The notes under the pieces were generated by a model, which was not told where the DNA came from, made no database searches, and saw nothing but the letters and a program-made list of their open reading frames with translations. A DNA stretch of 64,000 bases from Palsa-870 sp035937155 (lineage in GTDB: Bacteria > Chloroflexota > Dormibacteria > Dormibacterales > Dormibacteraceae), in NCBI GenBank assembly GCA_035937155.1, contig DASYVJ010000089.1, positions 43,072 to 107,071 on the forward strand, read 5' to 3'. The position numbers and the translations under genes were made by a program. Shown one piece after another: positions 51,345 through 60,368 of the stretch; the first letter of the stretch is position 1; the number at the start of each line of letters is the position of its first letter.

Positions 51345-52463
51345 TCAGGCTATACGCACGACAGGGTGCAGCCACCCGTGGGGATCGGGCGCGGCCCCGC
51401 GCTGGATGTCGACGAGCGACTGGCGCAGGCGCATGCTGAGCTCGCCCGACTTGCCGTCACCTACCGTCCACGAGCCTTGCGCCGACTTGACCGCGCCCAC
51501 CGGTGTGATCACCGCGGCGGTGCCGCACGCGAAGACCTCGGTGAGGGTACCGTCGGCGCAGCCTGCTCGCCACTCCTCGGTGCTGATCTTTCCCTCTTCG
51601 GCCGTGTACCCGAGGTCTGCGGCGAGCTTGAGCAGCGCGTCGCGCGTGACTCCGGGAAGTAGGGTCCCGGTCAAGGCCGGCGTGAACAGGCGCGCCTTGC
51701 GACCGCTGCCGTAGACAAAGCAGAGGTTCATCCCACCCATCTCCTCAACCCACCTGTGTTCATGCACGTCGAGCCACACCACCTGGTCGCATCCCTGCTC
51801 CGCCGCCTGAGCTTGCGCGAGCAAGCCGCCGGCGTAGTTGCCCCCGGTCTTGGCTTCGCCTGTGCCACCGGGCGCGGCTCGGCTGAAATCCTCTGACAGC
51901 CACACCGTGACCGGCTTGACCCCGCCCGGGAAGTACGAACCGGATGGCGAGGCGATCAAGAGGAATGTGACCTCGGAGGACGGCCGGACGCCAAGTCCCA
52001 CCTCGCTCCCGAACATGAAGGGCCGCAGGTACATGCTCTGCTCCGGAGCGGACGGTACCCACTCGCCGTCGATGCTCAGCAGCCGGTCGATGGCCTCGAT
52101 GAACACGGCCTCGGGCAGCTCCGGGAGCGCGAGGCGCCGCGCGGACCGCCGGAACCGGGCTGCATGCGCGTCAGGGCGAAAGACGGCGATCCCTCCACCT
52201 TGCTGGCGGAATGCCTTTAGCCCTTCGAAGACAGCCTGCGCATAGTGGAGGACGGAGGTCGCGGGGTCCAGCTGCAAAGGCGCGTAAGCACCAAGCTCAG
52301 CGTCGTGCCAGCCGCGGTCGCGGTCCCACTTGATGCGCACCATGTGCTCGCTGAACAGGCGGCCGAAGCCAAGGTTCTCCAGCAGCCGGTCCCTTGCCTC
52401 GGGCGCCACCCGCTGAGCGGACTGCGTGACGGTGAATTGGAGGGCTGACGTTTTGGTGCTCAC
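51345..52463 (-). CDS. ilvE: Branched-chain amino acid aminotransferase
   Basis: PLP transaminase for Leu, Ile and Val. About 372 aa. LHYAQAVFEGLKAFRQQGGG is the N-terminal signature and GEAKTGGNYAGGLLAQAQA carries the PLP Lys; EVFACGTAAVITPVGAVK is the phosphate-cup loop. This is the ~360-aa type 2 form. Start: GTG 52463 gives VSTKTSALQFTVT as in homologues; GTG/ATG starts up to 52532 add non-conserved residues. Co-directional with the reductase. Confidence 0.92.
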   Translation of the reverse strand: MSTKTSALQFTVTQSAQRVAPEARDRLLENLGFGRLFSEHMVRIKWDRDRGWHDAELGAYAPLQLDPATSVLHYAQAVFEGLKAFRQQGGGIAVFRPDAHAARFRRSARRLALPELPEAVFIEAIDRLLSIDGEWVPSAPEQSMYLRPFMFGSEVGLGVRPSSEVTFLLIASPSGSYFPGGVKPVTVWLSEDFSRAAPGGTGEAKTGGNYAGGLLAQAQAAEQGCDQVVWLDVHEHRWVEEMGGMNLCFVYGSGRKARLFTPALTGTLLPGVTRDALLKLAADLGYTAEEGKISTEEWRAGCADGTLTEVFACGTAAVITPVGAVKSAQGSWTVGDGKSGELSMRLRQSLVDIQRGAAPDPHGWLHPVVRIA

Positions 52464-52581
52464 AACATGAGAAGCGTAAAGCTCCGGCGCCAGCAGCACG
52501 CCGAGCCCTCCCGGAGATGAGGCCAGGCTCATAGGGGTGCAAGTACTGGGGCTAGAATCGAGCCAGCGAGAGACCTAGCCC

Positions 52582-52614
52582 GTGGAGAACGTGAACTGGA
52601 CGCCGATCGAGTGA
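52582..52614 (+). other. Possible ten-codon upstream ORF overlapping the response regulator start
   Basis: GTG 52582 opens a frame reading VENVNWTPIE with TGA at 52612-52614, which overlaps GTG 52611 of the next gene. A TAGAAT at 52553-52558 could be its promoter. Might be translational coupling or chance. Confidence 0.2.
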
Positions 52615-53250
52615 CGACTGACCTACGAGCGCGCATTCTTATCGTGGAAGACCACCAGGTGGTCGCCGACGGGCTTGCGGCACTCATCAACGACCAGCAG
52701 GACATGACCGTGATCGGTCAAGCAGGTTCGGTTAGCGACGCGATCTCTCGGGCGACCGAGCTGACCCGACATCGTCCTCATGGACTTCCGGTTGACTGAC
52801 GGCACCGGCGCAGATGCCGCTGCAGGCATCCGCCAGGTACGACCGGAGACCAAGCTGATCTTTCTGACGCGCGAGGACAGCGATGCTGCTCGGTTTGCGG
52901 CACTCGAGGCGGGAGCCAGCGCATTCGTCCACAAATCGCGCGCGGCCGCCGAGGTCGTGGACACAATTCGTGCGGTCGTTGGAGGGGGGACCCTGTTTAC
53001 TCCCCGCAGCGTCTCTGCACTGCTCAACAAGAGGCGCGAGGCGGAGTCGCAGCTCGACAGACTTACTCCTCGCGAGAAAGAGGTACTGCGGATGATGGCT
53101 GAGGGTGCGGCAAGCCGTGACATCGCCAAACGGCTGGGAATCAGCTACACAACAGTCCGCGCTCACATCCGCAGCCTGGGCAGCAAGCTCGGCGTCCACT
53201 CGAAGCTCGAAGCGATAGTCAAAGCGCGCGATCTGGCCCTGGTGGACTAA
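52611..53250 (+). pseudogene. NarL/LuxR-type response regulator interrupted by a frameshift
   Basis: Two frames together encode one ~213-aa regulator. The first (52611-52799) has the receiver start RILIVEDHQVVADGLAAL; the second (from 52780) has MDFRLTDGTGADAAAG with the phospho-acceptor Asp, then FVHKSRAAAEVV and the HTH LTPREKEVLRMMAEGAASRD. The junction is near 52760-52772: a CCC run after GAGCTGA gives T-R-H where homologues read T-P-D-I-V-L-M-D. Loss of two C (or gain of one) fits. The gene is otherwise intact, so an assembly error or very recent mutation is as likely as true decay. Paralogous to the regulator at 61052. Confidence 0.8.
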
Positions 53251-53262
53251 GCCCCGAGGCTT
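53249..53262 (+). terminator. Short hairpin at the regulator stop
   Basis: AAGCC/GGCTT 5-bp stem with CCGA loop begins inside the TAA. No T-run follows, so termination would be weak. Confidence 0.2.
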
Positions 53263-53289
53263 CGTAACGGCCACCGCCCCCTCACCAGT

Positions 53290-53306
53290 CTCCCCCTGCG
53301 GGGGAG
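53290..53306. terminator. Strong 7-bp GC hairpin between convergent genes
   Basis: CTCCCCC, loop TGC, GGGGGAG: a perfect stem between the regulator (plus) and the penicillin-binding protein (minus), both of which end toward it. No poly-T, as often in GC-rich genomes. Bidirectional terminator is the simplest reading. Confidence 0.4.
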
Positions 53307-53425
53307 CAATCAGTAAGTCCCATCCTCATCGCCGCTTGCGCGCAGGACAAGGAACAGATCTTTAGTCTCGGGCGACTCTCCGCCGGCCGTCACCGCGACG
53401 GGGGAGCTTTCGCTCATGTCTGAAC

Positions 53426-55555
53426 TTAGGTGGGAGTGGGGGATGGTGACGTGGGCGGCGGCGGCGAAGGCGAAGGCGACGCCGGTGGTGATGATGTCGG
53501 ACCGGGCGACGGAGATGACGATGGGCTGGCCAGCCCGGAGGGTGATGGCGAGGCGGATGGGCTGGCCGAAGGGGAGGCGCTAGGCGACGCGCTGGGCGAG
53601 GGGCTCGGCGATGCATTGCAGCCGCCGGCCAAGAAGATGTACTCGGTGTCGGCGCCGTTGCAGCCACGCGTGATGCCAGATGGCTGGGTGTACCAGTTGT
53701 GCATGTTCGCCGGAAGCGCGTTCACAAAGCGCTTCATCACGCTCTTGCCGACCTGCTCGCCATACGCCGTGATCAGCCCGCCGCCGCCGTCTGGTGCGGT
53801 GTTGCCGACCCACACGCCGACGACGATGTCGGGGTTGTAAGCCATGATCCACGAGTCGGGAATTCCACCGTGGCCGTTGTCGCTGGTGCCCGTCTTGCTC
53901 GCCATCTGCCGATTCCACCCAAAGCTCCACTGGTTCTGGTAGTCCTTGAGGACGCCGGTGATCAGGTAGGCCTCAGCCTGCGTCAGCACAGTCGTGCTGC
54001 TCGGGTTGTCGTGCTTGTAGATGGCTTTCCCTGAGCCGTCATCGACCTCACTGATCACGCTCAGGTCCACGCGCTGACCCTGGTCGGCGAAAGTCTGGTA
54101 GCCCTGCAGGTGCTCGAACAGCGTCAGGCCGCTGCCACCGATCGCCGTCGCCAGGCCGGGATCTAGCGTGCTCTTGATGCCCATCTGGTGAGCCAGGGCG
54201 ATCACGTTCTGCATGCCTTCCATCTGGCCGACCTGGACCGCGGGAATGTTGCGCGAGTACAGGATCGCGGTCCGCGCCGGGATGTCACCCATGCCGCCGT
54301 TGTCGAAGTCGTGCGGCGTGTAGCCGTTGAAGTTGGTCAGCTGGTCGTGGAGGATCGTCGCCCACGTGATCTTGTGGTCGCGCAGGGCCGCTTCGTAAAC
54401 GTAGGGCTTGAACGACGATCCGGGCTGCCGCTTCGCGAGAACGACATCGAACTGCCCCGCGATCGCGTCGTTTGCGTAGTCGGCCGAACCCACCCAGGCC
54501 AGGATTTCACCCGTCTTGGGGTTAGCCGCCAGCATCGCAGAGTTGTTGACGTTGGTGAACGCGAGGTCATGAACGCCGTTGGCCGCCGCCTGCTGGGCGA
54601 TCTGCTGAATGCTGAGATCCAGCGTGGTGTGGACCGTGATGCCACCCTGCTGGATGGCGGCCGATCCGAACATCGTCTCGAGCGTGGCGAGCACATGGTC
54701 GACGAAATGCGGTGCCTGGCTCTGACGGGCGCTGGCCTGGATCTTCAGCTGCGCCTTGACGTCCTCGCCGGCAGCCTTGTCTGCTTCCGTTGAGGAGAGC
54801 TTGCCGGTCGCAACCATGCCATGGAGGACATAGAGCTCGCGCTGCTGGGCGAGGGCGTAGTGCGCGACGGGGTCGTAGGCAGTCGGCGCCTGAATCAGGC
54901 CGGCGAGGAATGCGGCCTGCGCCGCGGTGAGACTCTTCACGTCCTTGTTGAAATAGGTTTTGGCTGCCGCTCCGATGCCATACGAACCGTGGCCGAAATA
55001 GACGCGGTTCAGATACATCGTCAGGATCTGGTCCTTCGAGTAGCGCTGCTCGATGGTGACCGCGAGCACCAGCTCCTGGACTTTTCGAGTCACGGATTTT
55101 TGGGGTGTGAGGAGCTGGATCTTGACCAGCTGTTGGGTGATCGTGCTTCCGCCCTCGTTCAGGCCGCGAGACGTGACGTCGACCCACAGCGCCCGAGCGA
55201 TCGAGCCGGGGTCGATCGCGCCGTGCGAGTAGAAGTTGCGGTCTTCGGCTGCCAGCACGGCTGCCGGTGGGTAAGGGCCCATGTCCGGCAGGGCGACGTT
55301 GATGTGGTAGTGGCCGGCCTGGCTCCAGTCTTCGATCAGCTTCCCGTTTCGGTCGAGCACGATCACGTCACCCGCTGCGAGCACGTCCTGGCTCGGGTCA
55401 GGCAGGTCGTGCACGGCCCACAGCACATAGAGAGTCGTGAGGGTGAAAAGAATGCCGACAGCGGCAGCAATCCACGCACGCTTCGCCCACAGCCAACCGA
55501 ATGGCCGGAGCCAGAGCGTACGTTGGCGACCACTACCGGCGGGTCCGGAAACCAC
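53426..55555 (-). CDS. Class A penicillin-binding protein (glycosyltransferase + transpeptidase)
   Basis: Builds and crosslinks peptidoglycan at the outer membrane face. 709 aa. Residues ~28-48 are a membrane anchor; GT51 domain with catalytic E104 in AAEDRNFYSHG and later GGSTITQQLVK; transpeptidase with S380xxK383 (GSSFK), SRN 434-436 and KTG 554-556. All motifs intact. The C-terminal ~70 residues are a Ser/Pro repeat tail (SPSPSASPSAS type), probably wall-spanning. GTG start 55555. Co-directional with the CAP protein upstream, near a sortase gene. Confidence 0.94.
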   Translation of the reverse strand: MVSGPAGSGRQRTLWLRPFGWLWAKRAWIAAAVGILFTLTTLYVLWAVHDLPDPSQDVLAAGDVIVLDRNGKLIEDWSQAGHYHINVALPDMGPYPPAAVLAAEDRNFYSHGAIDPGSIARALWVDVTSRGLNEGGSTITQQLVKIQLLTPQKSVTRKVQELVLAVTIEQRYSKDQILTMYLNRVYFGHGSYGIGAAAKTYFNKDVKSLTAAQAAFLAGLIQAPTAYDPVAHYALAQQRELYVLHGMVATGKLSSTEADKAAGEDVKAQLKIQASARQSQAPHFVDHVLATLETMFGSAAIQQGGITVHTTLDLSIQQIAQQAAANGVHDLAFTNVNNSAMLAANPKTGEILAWVGSADYANDAIAGQFDVVLAKRQPGSSFKPYVYEAALRDHKITWATILHDQLTNFNGYTPHDFDNGGMGDIPARTAILYSRNIPAVQVGQMEGMQNVIALAHQMGIKSTLDPGLATAIGGSGLTLFEHLQGYQTFADQGQRVDLSVISEVDDGSGKAIYKHDNPSSTTVLTQAEAYLITGVLKDYQNQWSFGWNRQMASKTGTSDNGHGGIPDSWIMAYNPDIVVGVWVGNTAPDGGGGLITAYGEQVGKSVMKRFVNALPANMHNWYTQPSGITRGCNGADTEYIFLAGGCNASPSPSPSASPSASPSASPSASPSPSGLASPSSSPSPGPTSSPPASPSPSPPPPTSPSPTPT

Positions 55556-55678
55556 CCTTCGGCCTCCTCCTCCGAGCGCTCATTTATACGCGGCCGATGC
55601 CCGCACTGAAGCGCTTCAAGAGTGAAACGTCCGGTTAGTTCGGCCTACTCGGCCACCCGAAACCGGCTTAGAAGCGGC

Positions 55679-56326
55679 TTAGCTGAACTCTACCGCCATG
55701 TAGCCGTAGCCATTCGAGGCGACGACCCAGGCCGTAGCCACGTAGTGGTACGGGCCGAGGATGTTCGCGCGGTGGCCCGGGCTGTTCATGAACATGGTGT
55801 TGATCTGTCCGTCGTTGACGCCGGCCGACCAGTAGCCGACGTTCTCGCCCGCCTGGCGTCCAAGGCCGCAGGTGAGATCAACATTCGGTCCATTCGTGTG
55901 GGAGATCGCACCCTGCGCGGCCATGCGGGCTGCATTGCTGTTGGCGACGGTGAGCAGGCAGCCGTTCCACGTCAGCGGACCAAGGCCGCTGGCGGCTCGA
56001 TCCTGGTTGATCAGCGCTTGCTGTGTGGACCCGATGACGATCGCGGGAGGAGGCGCCGGGCGGGCGGGGGCGGGCGCGGCCACGGCGGCGGGGGGACGCG
56101 GCGGCGGCGTCGGGCTGGGCTCTGGGCTCGGTCGCGGGATCATGCGCTGCGGCGCCGGGTCGTTCGCGTCAGTGCCGGCGAAGGCACCTCCCGCGGAGAC
56201 CGCCTGCGATCTCGCGGCGACCAGTGCAGGGCTCGTAGACGACCGCGCGAACTGAGCGGAAGTCGCGCCTACGGCAAGCACGACCATGACGAAAACCGCA
56301 GCAGACCACAACAGGATTCGTGACAT
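55679..56326 (-). CDS. Secreted CAP/SCP-domain protein
   Basis: 215 aa from ATG 56326. Signal peptide LLWSAAVFVMVVLAVGATSA, a Pro-rich linker (PSPEPSPTPPPRPPAA) and a C-terminal CAP domain: QQALINQDRAASGLGPLTWN, then HTNGPNVDLTCGLGRQAGEN and MNSPGHRANIL. Bacterial CAP proteins are exported and of varied or unknown function. A 176-bp AT-rich divergent region separates it from the sortase gene. Confidence 0.88.
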   Translation of the reverse strand: MSRILLWSAAVFVMVVLAVGATSAQFARSSTSPALVAARSQAVSAGGAFAGTDANDPAPQRMIPRPSPEPSPTPPPRPPAAVAAPAPARPAPPPAIVIGSTQQALINQDRAASGLGPLTWNGCLLTVANSNAARMAAQGAISHTNGPNVDLTCGLGRQAGENVGYWSAGVNDGQINTMFMNSPGHRANILGPYHYVATAWVVASNGYGYMAVEFS

Positions 56327-56502
56327 CGGCCGCAGAGTGTGACGGCGGCCAGCCGGGAAACCCTTGTTGTTGAGGTAAACAGTTGTAAATGAAAACGCTG
56401 AGTCCGACACCAATACAGTTTGAACGGTCTTGAGGACTCGCTACCTGGGCAGGCGGCTGTTCAGATGGGCAGCCGGCGTAGGCTCCGCGTTCTAACTAAG
56501 AG

Positions 56503-57174
56503 ATGGCAATGGGCCGAACGTCGTCTGGCGCCTCCACGAATGTCGCGCGCCGTCGCCACCGCCACCGCCGCCTCGAGCTTATCCGGATGATGTGGTTGGT
56601 GTCGGTTGTGGTTGGTGGTCTGCTGGTCGGCGGCTACGCAGGCGGGATGCTGATGGGCGTTCATGAGCAGCAACAGCTCAACCAGCAGTGGTTGGGCGAG
56701 ATCAAGGACCGCCCGCCGGCCAAGGCAGAGGTCGACCCTGCCCTGAAACATCCCGTGAACGGGATCGATTTCGCCATCCGCGTCCCAAAGCTCAGTTACT
56801 TCGCCGCGGTCAAGGAGGGCATCGGCGCCGGCGTCCTCTACTCGAGTCCGGGACACTATCCCGAGACCCCGTGGCCCGGTGATCCGGGGATGGTGGGCGT
56901 CGCGGCCCACAACGTCTACTGGACCAACTTCCCCCAGCTGACCAAGGGCGATGAGATCGACATCGAGACCCGTTACGGGGTGTACAGGTACCTGGTAACG
57001 GGGAGTGCCGTGGTGAATCCGGATGACCGCACCGTCCTGATCCCCAGCGCAAATGGATACCACCTCACGCTGACCACGTGCTGGCCGTTGTGGGCTGGAG
57101 CTTTTGCCAAGCAGCGATACGTGATCTTCGCCGACCAGGTGTGGCCAGTCACGATCCGACCTTCCTATACGTAG
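56503..57174 (+). CDS. Sortase (class D/E-like)
   Basis: Cysteine transpeptidase that anchors proteins to the cell wall or builds pili. 223 aa, basic N-terminus, membrane helix at ~28-50. Catalytic H136 (VGVAAHNVYW), C193 (LTLTTCWPL) and R205 (KQRYVIFA) are all present. The TLTTC context and small size resemble class D or E. ATG 56503 or 56509. No LPxTG-type substrate is seen in the window. It precedes the GH65 pair but with its own promoter for the latter. Confidence 0.88.
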   Translation: MAMGRTSSGASTNVARRRHRHRRLELIRMMWLVSVVVGGLLVGGYAGGMLMGVHEQQQLNQQWLGEIKDRPPAKAEVDPALKHPVNGIDFAIRVPKLSYFAAVKEGIGAGVLYSSPGHYPETPWPGDPGMVGVAAHNVYWTNFPQLTKGDEIDIETRYGVYRYLVTGSAVVNPDDRTVLIPSANGYHLTLTTCWPLWAGAFAKQRYVIFADQVWPVTIRPSYT

Positions 57175-57184
57175 CCGGCCACCC

Positions 57185-57196
57185 TACGATCTGCGG
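57185..57196 (+). promoter_or_regulatory. -10 box for leaderless phosphoglucomutase gene
   Basis: TACGAT at 57185-57190, then 6 nt to GTG 57197. It lies in the 22-bp gap after the sortase gene. No SD. Confidence 0.5.
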
Positions 57197-57979
57197 GTGG
57201 CGTCGCAGCCCCGCCCGGTGCCGGTCGATCGCAGCTCGCTTGGACTGCCTTCCACCATTGAGGCGTGTCTGTTCGACCTCGATGGAGTTCTGACTCAAAC
57301 GGCGAAAGTTCACGCCAAGGCGTGGAAAGCGATGTTTGATGCGTTCCTCAAGGAACGTGCTGCAGGGACAGGCGACGATTTCCGACCATTCGATGAAGTC
57401 AGCGACTACGACACGTACGTTGACGGCAAGCCCAGGGAAGACGGCGTTCGCTCATTTCTGGACTCTCGCAACATCGAGCTGCCCGAAGGCTCTGAGCAAG
57501 ATCCACCGGAGGCTGAGACGGTTCACGGCCTCGGCAATCGCAAAGACCACCTGTTCCTGCAGCTGATCCACACGCAAGGGGTCGAGGTTTACGAAGGCTC
57601 GGTCCGGTATGTACACGCCGCTCGCGCCGCGGCGCTGAAGCTGGCCGTGGTCTCCTCCAGCAGGAATTGCTCTGAGGTTCTTCGCGCCGCCCGTTTAGAC
57701 GGTCTTTTCGACGCTCAGGTCGACGGCAATGTCGCACATGCCGGGGGTCTGGCCGGCAAGCCCGCCCCAGACACGTATCTCGAGGCGGCGCGCATGCTCG
57801 GCGCGACACCCATGCAGGGCGCCGTGTACGAGGACGCACTGGCGGGAGTGGAAGCCGGACGGGCCGGCGGGTTCGGCCTGGTCATCGGCGTGGACCGGGT
57901 GGGCCAGGCGGCCGCCTTGCGCGAGCATGGAGCCGATGTGGTCGTGCAGGACCTTGCCGATCTGATGCATACGTCGTGA
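57197..57979 (+). CDS. Beta-phosphoglucomutase (HAD superfamily)
   Basis: Converts beta-glucose 1-phosphate to glucose 6-phosphate. 260 aa. The nucleophile motif is LFDLDGVLTQTAKVHAKAW; later LAVVSSSRNCSEVL (motif II Ser), GLAGKPAPDTYLEAARML (motif III Lys) and VYEDALAGVEAGRAGGFG (motif IV acids). The long cap region (DEVSDYDTYVDGKPREDGV) is typical of the actinobacterial type. Stop overlaps the GH65 start by 4 nt, so the phosphorylase product is passed straight on. Confidence 0.92.
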   Translation: MASQPRPVPVDRSSLGLPSTIEACLFDLDGVLTQTAKVHAKAWKAMFDAFLKERAAGTGDDFRPFDEVSDYDTYVDGKPREDGVRSFLDSRNIELPEGSEQDPPEAETVHGLGNRKDHLFLQLIHTQGVEVYEGSVRYVHAARAAALKLAVVSSSRNCSEVLRAARLDGLFDAQVDGNVAHAGGLAGKPAPDTYLEAARMLGATPMQGAVYEDALAGVEAGRAGGFGLVIGVDRVGQAAALREHGADVVVQDLADLMHTS

Positions 57980-60354
57980 TCCGCAACGAGGGTTTCGCGA
58001 CCGAGCCCTGGGCCGTCAGCGAGGTCGGCATCGACCTGGATCTACTTGGCCAGACAGAGTCGATCTTCGCTCTTTCTAACGGACACATCGGGTGGCGGGC
58101 AAACCTCGATGAGGGCGAGCCGCACGCACTGATGGGCTCTTACCTGAACGCCGTGTACGAGGAGATCCCGCTGCCGTACGCCGAGACGGGTTACGGCTAC
58201 CCGGAGGCCGGGCAGACGATCGTCAACGTCACCGACGGCAAGATCATCCGCCTGCTCGTCGATGACGAACCCTTCGACATCCGCTACGGCAAGCTCCTGT
58301 TTCACGAGCGGGTGCTCGACCTGAAGGCCGGTGTCTTGCGCCGGACCGTGGAGTGGGAGTCGCCCGCCCACCGCGTGATCAGGGTGCGCTCGACGCGCAT
58401 GGTGTCACTCGTACACCGCGCCCTAGCGGCGATCCTCTACGAGGTGGAGGCTGTCGACAGGTCGGCGGACTTCGTGCTGCAGAGCGAGCTAGTGGCCAAC
58501 GAGCCTGTTGGCGAGATCACCACCAACGACCCGCGGGCGGCTGCCATGGTTGATTCGCCGCTCGTATCGCTGTTGTCGGGCAACGAGGGCAACCGCGCCA
58601 TCCTCATCCATTCCACCAAGAAGAGCAGGCTCACCATGGCCGCCGGAATGGACCACGTGATGGACGGTCCACGCGGCAGTCAGGTCACCTCCGAAAGCGG
58701 CCCCGACCATGCACGAGTCACGGTCACCGCGCGGCTGGCGCGGGGACAGCGCTTGAGCCTGGTCAAGCTCGTCGCGTACGGATGGTCGAGTCAGCGGTCG
58801 GCGCCCGCGCTTCGCTCACAGATCGAAGGCGTTCTCGCGACCGCTCTCGATCACGGGTGGAAAGGCCTGGCGAGTGCCCAGCGCAGGTACCTCTCCGACT
58901 TCTGGAATCGCGCCGACGTCGAATTGAAGGGCGACCCAGAGGTCCAGCAGGGGATCCGGTTCGCGCTGTTCCACGTGCTGCAGGCGGCGGCGAGAGCGGA
59001 ACAACGCGCCATCCCGGCCAAAGGCCTCACCGGACCTGGCTATGACGGGCACACCTTCTGGGACACGGAGACGTTCGTCCTTCCCGTGCTCACCTACACC
59101 GCGCCTGAAGCGGCCGCCGACATCCTGCGTTGGCGCTACCAGATCCTTGACCTCGCGCGCAAGCGGGCGCGAGATCTCGGGCTGAAAGGCGCCGCCTTTC
59201 CATGGCGGACGATTCACGGCGAGGAATGCTCCGGTTACTGGCCCGCCTCAACCGCGGCGTTTCACATCAACGCCGATATCGCGGATGGCGTCTTGAGATA
59301 CGTCACGGCAACCAACGATTTGCGCTTCGACGCAACGATTGGAGTCGAGCTCCTGGTTGAGACTGCCCGGCTCTGGATCTCGCTGGGACACCATGACCGA
59401 AACGGTCACTTCCGAATCGACGGGGTCACCGGCCCGGACGAGTACAGCGCCGTGGCGGACAACAACCTCTACACGAACCTGATGGCGCAGCGAAATCTCG
59501 TCGCCGCCGCCGATGCGGCCACGCGTCATCGTGCCGTCGCGAACCGGCTAAAGGTGAGCTCTGCGGAAGTGAAGGCGTGGCGCAAGGCAGCGGAGCACAT
59601 GTTCATCCCCTACGACGAAACGCTCGACATCCACCAGCAGGCAAGCGGGTTCACCCACCACCAGCGCTGGGATTTCAAGCAGACCAAGCCCGACCAGTAC
59701 CCGTTGTTCCTCCACTTCCCCTACTTCGACCTCTATCGAAAGCAGGTCGTCAAGCAGGCAGACCTGGTGCTGGCAATGCATCTCAGAGGAGACGCCTTCA
59801 CCGACGAACAGAAAGCCAGGAACTTCGCTTATTACGAAGCCATCACCGTCCGCGACTCATCACTTTCGTCATCCACGCAGTCGATCATCGCGGCGGAGGT
59901 CGGCCACATGCAGCTGGCTCACGACTACCTCGGCGAGGCTGCCTTGATGGACCTCAACGACCTCGAGCACAACGTGCGCGACGGAGTCCACATGGGTTCG
60001 CTTGCCGGTGCGTGGCTGGCAGTGGTCGCCGGCCTCGGAGCCATGCGCCACCACGGCGACTCGTTGGGGTTCGCGCCCCGCCTGCCGCCTCGAATCCAGC
60101 GCCTGACGTTTCGGGTCACTTTCCTCGACCGCCTGCTCAAAGTGACCGTCAACCGCAGCCGCGTCACATACGCGATGGTCCGGGGCAAACCTCTGACCTT
60201 CGACCATTACGGAACTCAGCTACAGCTGACATCAGCACACCCCGTCGTCCGATCGATTCCAAGCTTGCCGGCGCTCGTAGAGCCAAAACAGCCGCCGGGC
60301 CGGGCTCCTGCGCGGCGAGGCCAGGAAAGGGCACGCGAGCTTCGACGAAACTGA
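57976..60354 (+). CDS. GH65 disaccharide phosphorylase (trehalose/maltose/kojibiose type)
   Basis: Phosphorolyses an alpha-glucosyl disaccharide to beta-glucose 1-phosphate and a sugar. 792 aa, the usual size. N-terminal beta-sandwich (ESIFALSNGHIGWRANLDEG), (alpha/alpha)6 barrel with GYDGHTFWDTETFVLPVLTY and the catalytic acid E489 in GVTGPDEYSAVADNN; phosphate site near KQADLVLAMH. Trehalose, maltose and kojibiose enzymes cannot be separated by eye. GTG start overlapping the mutase stop. The Arg/Pro-rich end (KQPPGRAPARRG) is unusual but short. Confidence 0.92.
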   Translation: MIRNEGFATEPWAVSEVGIDLDLLGQTESIFALSNGHIGWRANLDEGEPHALMGSYLNAVYEEIPLPYAETGYGYPEAGQTIVNVTDGKIIRLLVDDEPFDIRYGKLLFHERVLDLKAGVLRRTVEWESPAHRVIRVRSTRMVSLVHRALAAILYEVEAVDRSADFVLQSELVANEPVGEITTNDPRAAAMVDSPLVSLLSGNEGNRAILIHSTKKSRLTMAAGMDHVMDGPRGSQVTSESGPDHARVTVTARLARGQRLSLVKLVAYGWSSQRSAPALRSQIEGVLATALDHGWKGLASAQRRYLSDFWNRADVELKGDPEVQQGIRFALFHVLQAAARAEQRAIPAKGLTGPGYDGHTFWDTETFVLPVLTYTAPEAAADILRWRYQILDLARKRARDLGLKGAAFPWRTIHGEECSGYWPASTAAFHINADIADGVLRYVTATNDLRFDATIGVELLVETARLWISLGHHDRNGHFRIDGVTGPDEYSAVADNNLYTNLMAQRNLVAAADAATRHRAVANRLKVSSAEVKAWRKAAEHMFIPYDETLDIHQQASGFTHHQRWDFKQTKPDQYPLFLHFPYFDLYRKQVVKQADLVLAMHLRGDAFTDEQKARNFAYYEAITVRDSSLSSSTQSIIAAEVGHMQLAHDYLGEAALMDLNDLEHNVRDGVHMGSLAGAWLAVVAGLGAMRHHGDSLGFAPRLPPRIQRLTFRVTFLDRLLKVTVNRSRVTYAMVRGKPLTFDHYGTQLQLTSAHPVVRSIPSLPALVEPKQPPGRAPARRGQERARELRRN

Positions 60355-60368
60355 CGGGTGGCGGCGAG

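Noticed and set aside
53430..53620. Tandem-looking DNA repeats at the PBP 3' end
   Set aside because: They encode the Ser/Pro tail in frame; an ordinary coding repeat, not a minisatellite or CRISPR.
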